From: Neisseria dumasiana
Lineage (GTDB): Bacteria; Pseudomonadota; Gammaproteobacteria; Burkholderiales; Neisseriaceae
Length of the DNA: 64,000 nt
Assembly (NCBI RefSeq): GCF_022870885.1
Contig: NZ_CP091509.1
Location: 1,674,001-1,738,000, forward strand
Direction: 5' to 3'
Of the stretch, positions 63,584 through 64,000 are shown piece by piece (position 1 is the stretch's first letter; every line of letters starts with the position of its first letter). A program made the position numbers and the translations under genes. The notes beneath the pieces are model-generated. The model did not search any database and was not told where the DNA came from. It saw nothing but the letters and a program-made list of their open reading frames with translations.

Positions 63584-64000
63584 TCATTCAAACGGCTTTC
63601 TCTGCCAATACGGTTTAATTGTTTTCAGACGGCCTGCCCGCACCTCTTCTCCCGCGCCCAGTTCAAACACCAGCGCGCCCGACAAATCGGTACGCAACAG
63701 CGTAATGCCGTGGGCTTTCACGCGGTTTTGCACCGCTGTGGTGGGGTGTTTGTAAGCATTGGCATAACCGCTCGAAGCCACGGCGTATTGCGGCGAAACC
63801 GCGTTCAGAAAACCGCCCGCCGACGAAGTGTCGCTGCCGTGATGCCCCAGCACCAACACTTGGCTGTACAAGCCTTCGCCGTATTTTTCCACCAACGCCA
63901 GCTCGCCGCGTTTGCCCAAATCGCCCGTTACCAGCAGCGACTGCCCGCCCGCCAGCACGCGCAGAACGCAACTTTGCTCGTTGTCGTCGGCTGTTTTCGG
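63584..64000 (-). CDS. comEC: ComEC/Rec2 competence protein, C-terminal part (runs off the window)
   Basis: The frame ends at 63584 and is open to the right edge, giving about 138 residues. It shows the C-terminal metallo-beta-lactamase-like domain of ComEC: SLLVTGDLGKRGELALVEKY, the LVLGHHGSDTSS motif and the final YANAYKHPTTAVQNRVKAHGITLLRTDLSGAL. ComEC forms the inner-membrane channel for single-stranded DNA during transformation, fitting a genome rich in uptake sequences. The N-terminal part and membrane channel are outside the window. Confidence 0.9.
   Translation of the reverse strand, partial: PKTADDNEQSCVLRVLAGGQSLLVTGDLGKRGELALVEKYGEGLYSQVLVLGHHGSDTSSAGGFLNAVSPQYAVASSGYANAYKHPTTAVQNRVKAHGITLLRTDLSGALVFELGAGEEVRAGRLKTIKPYWQRKPFE

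Overview
The window comes from a Neisseria-type chromosome (Betaproteobacteria, Neisseriaceae). The main reason is the DNA uptake sequence GCCGTCTGAA, which recurs throughout, mostly in the AGGCCGTCTGAA dialect and often as inverted pairs that end transcription units. Neisserial insertion sequences (IS1655-like, IS1106-like) and gene neighbourhoods such as amgK | lptD-surA, modABC and znuCBA agree with this. The AG dialect and the type VI secretion (T6SS) Rhs locus suggest a commensal or animal-associated species rather than N. meningitidis or N. gonorrhoeae; the species is not determined.

Positions 1-19,571 are accessory. The 3' end of a vgrG is followed by a DUF2169 adaptor gene and a giant PAAR-like/Rhs polymorphic toxin with an AT-rich immunity candidate. 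This block is then repeated as a head-to-tail array with a 5,414-bp period: copies 1 and 2 encode identical 1,414-residue toxins with immunity genes, and copy 3 is broken. Copy 3 diverges near its 3' end, is split by an IS1655-like IS30-family element, and loses its toxin tip and immunity gene to an IS1106-like element and IS3/IS30 debris. A tRNA-Ser(GCU) marks the return to core genome.

Positions 19,572-36,800 are mostly housekeeping. They hold icd, two tandem tRNA-Ser(UGA) genes, yaaA, two small lipoproteins, an RlmK-like rRNA methyltransferase, a phosphopantetheinyl transferase, dld, amgK (cell-wall sugar recycling) divergent from lptD-surA (outer-membrane biogenesis), a GapB-like GAPDH, serB, folE2 and a Cys/Met PLP enzyme. 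Positions 36,800-39,070 form a small island: a decayed uvrA 3' fragment, one AT-rich orphan gene with a HEPN-like motif, and intergenic repeats carrying the foreign ATGCCGTCTGAA uptake dialect.

Positions 39,089-64,000 hold transport and metabolism: modABC (molybdate), znuCBA (zinc) with a tiny overlapping membrane ORF, purC, dsbC, a DEDDy-type exonuclease, a 1,030-residue RTX protein with an embedded HEXXH motif, sbp (sulfate), rluE, a LysE exporter, a DUF4212/sodium:solute symporter pair, an ankyrin-repeat protein, grcA under a convincing FNR-type promoter, an OPT transporter, ilvD and the 3' end of comEC. Two related Correia-like miniature elements lie at 34.5 and 63.5 kb. No CRISPR array, prophage or replication origin was seen.
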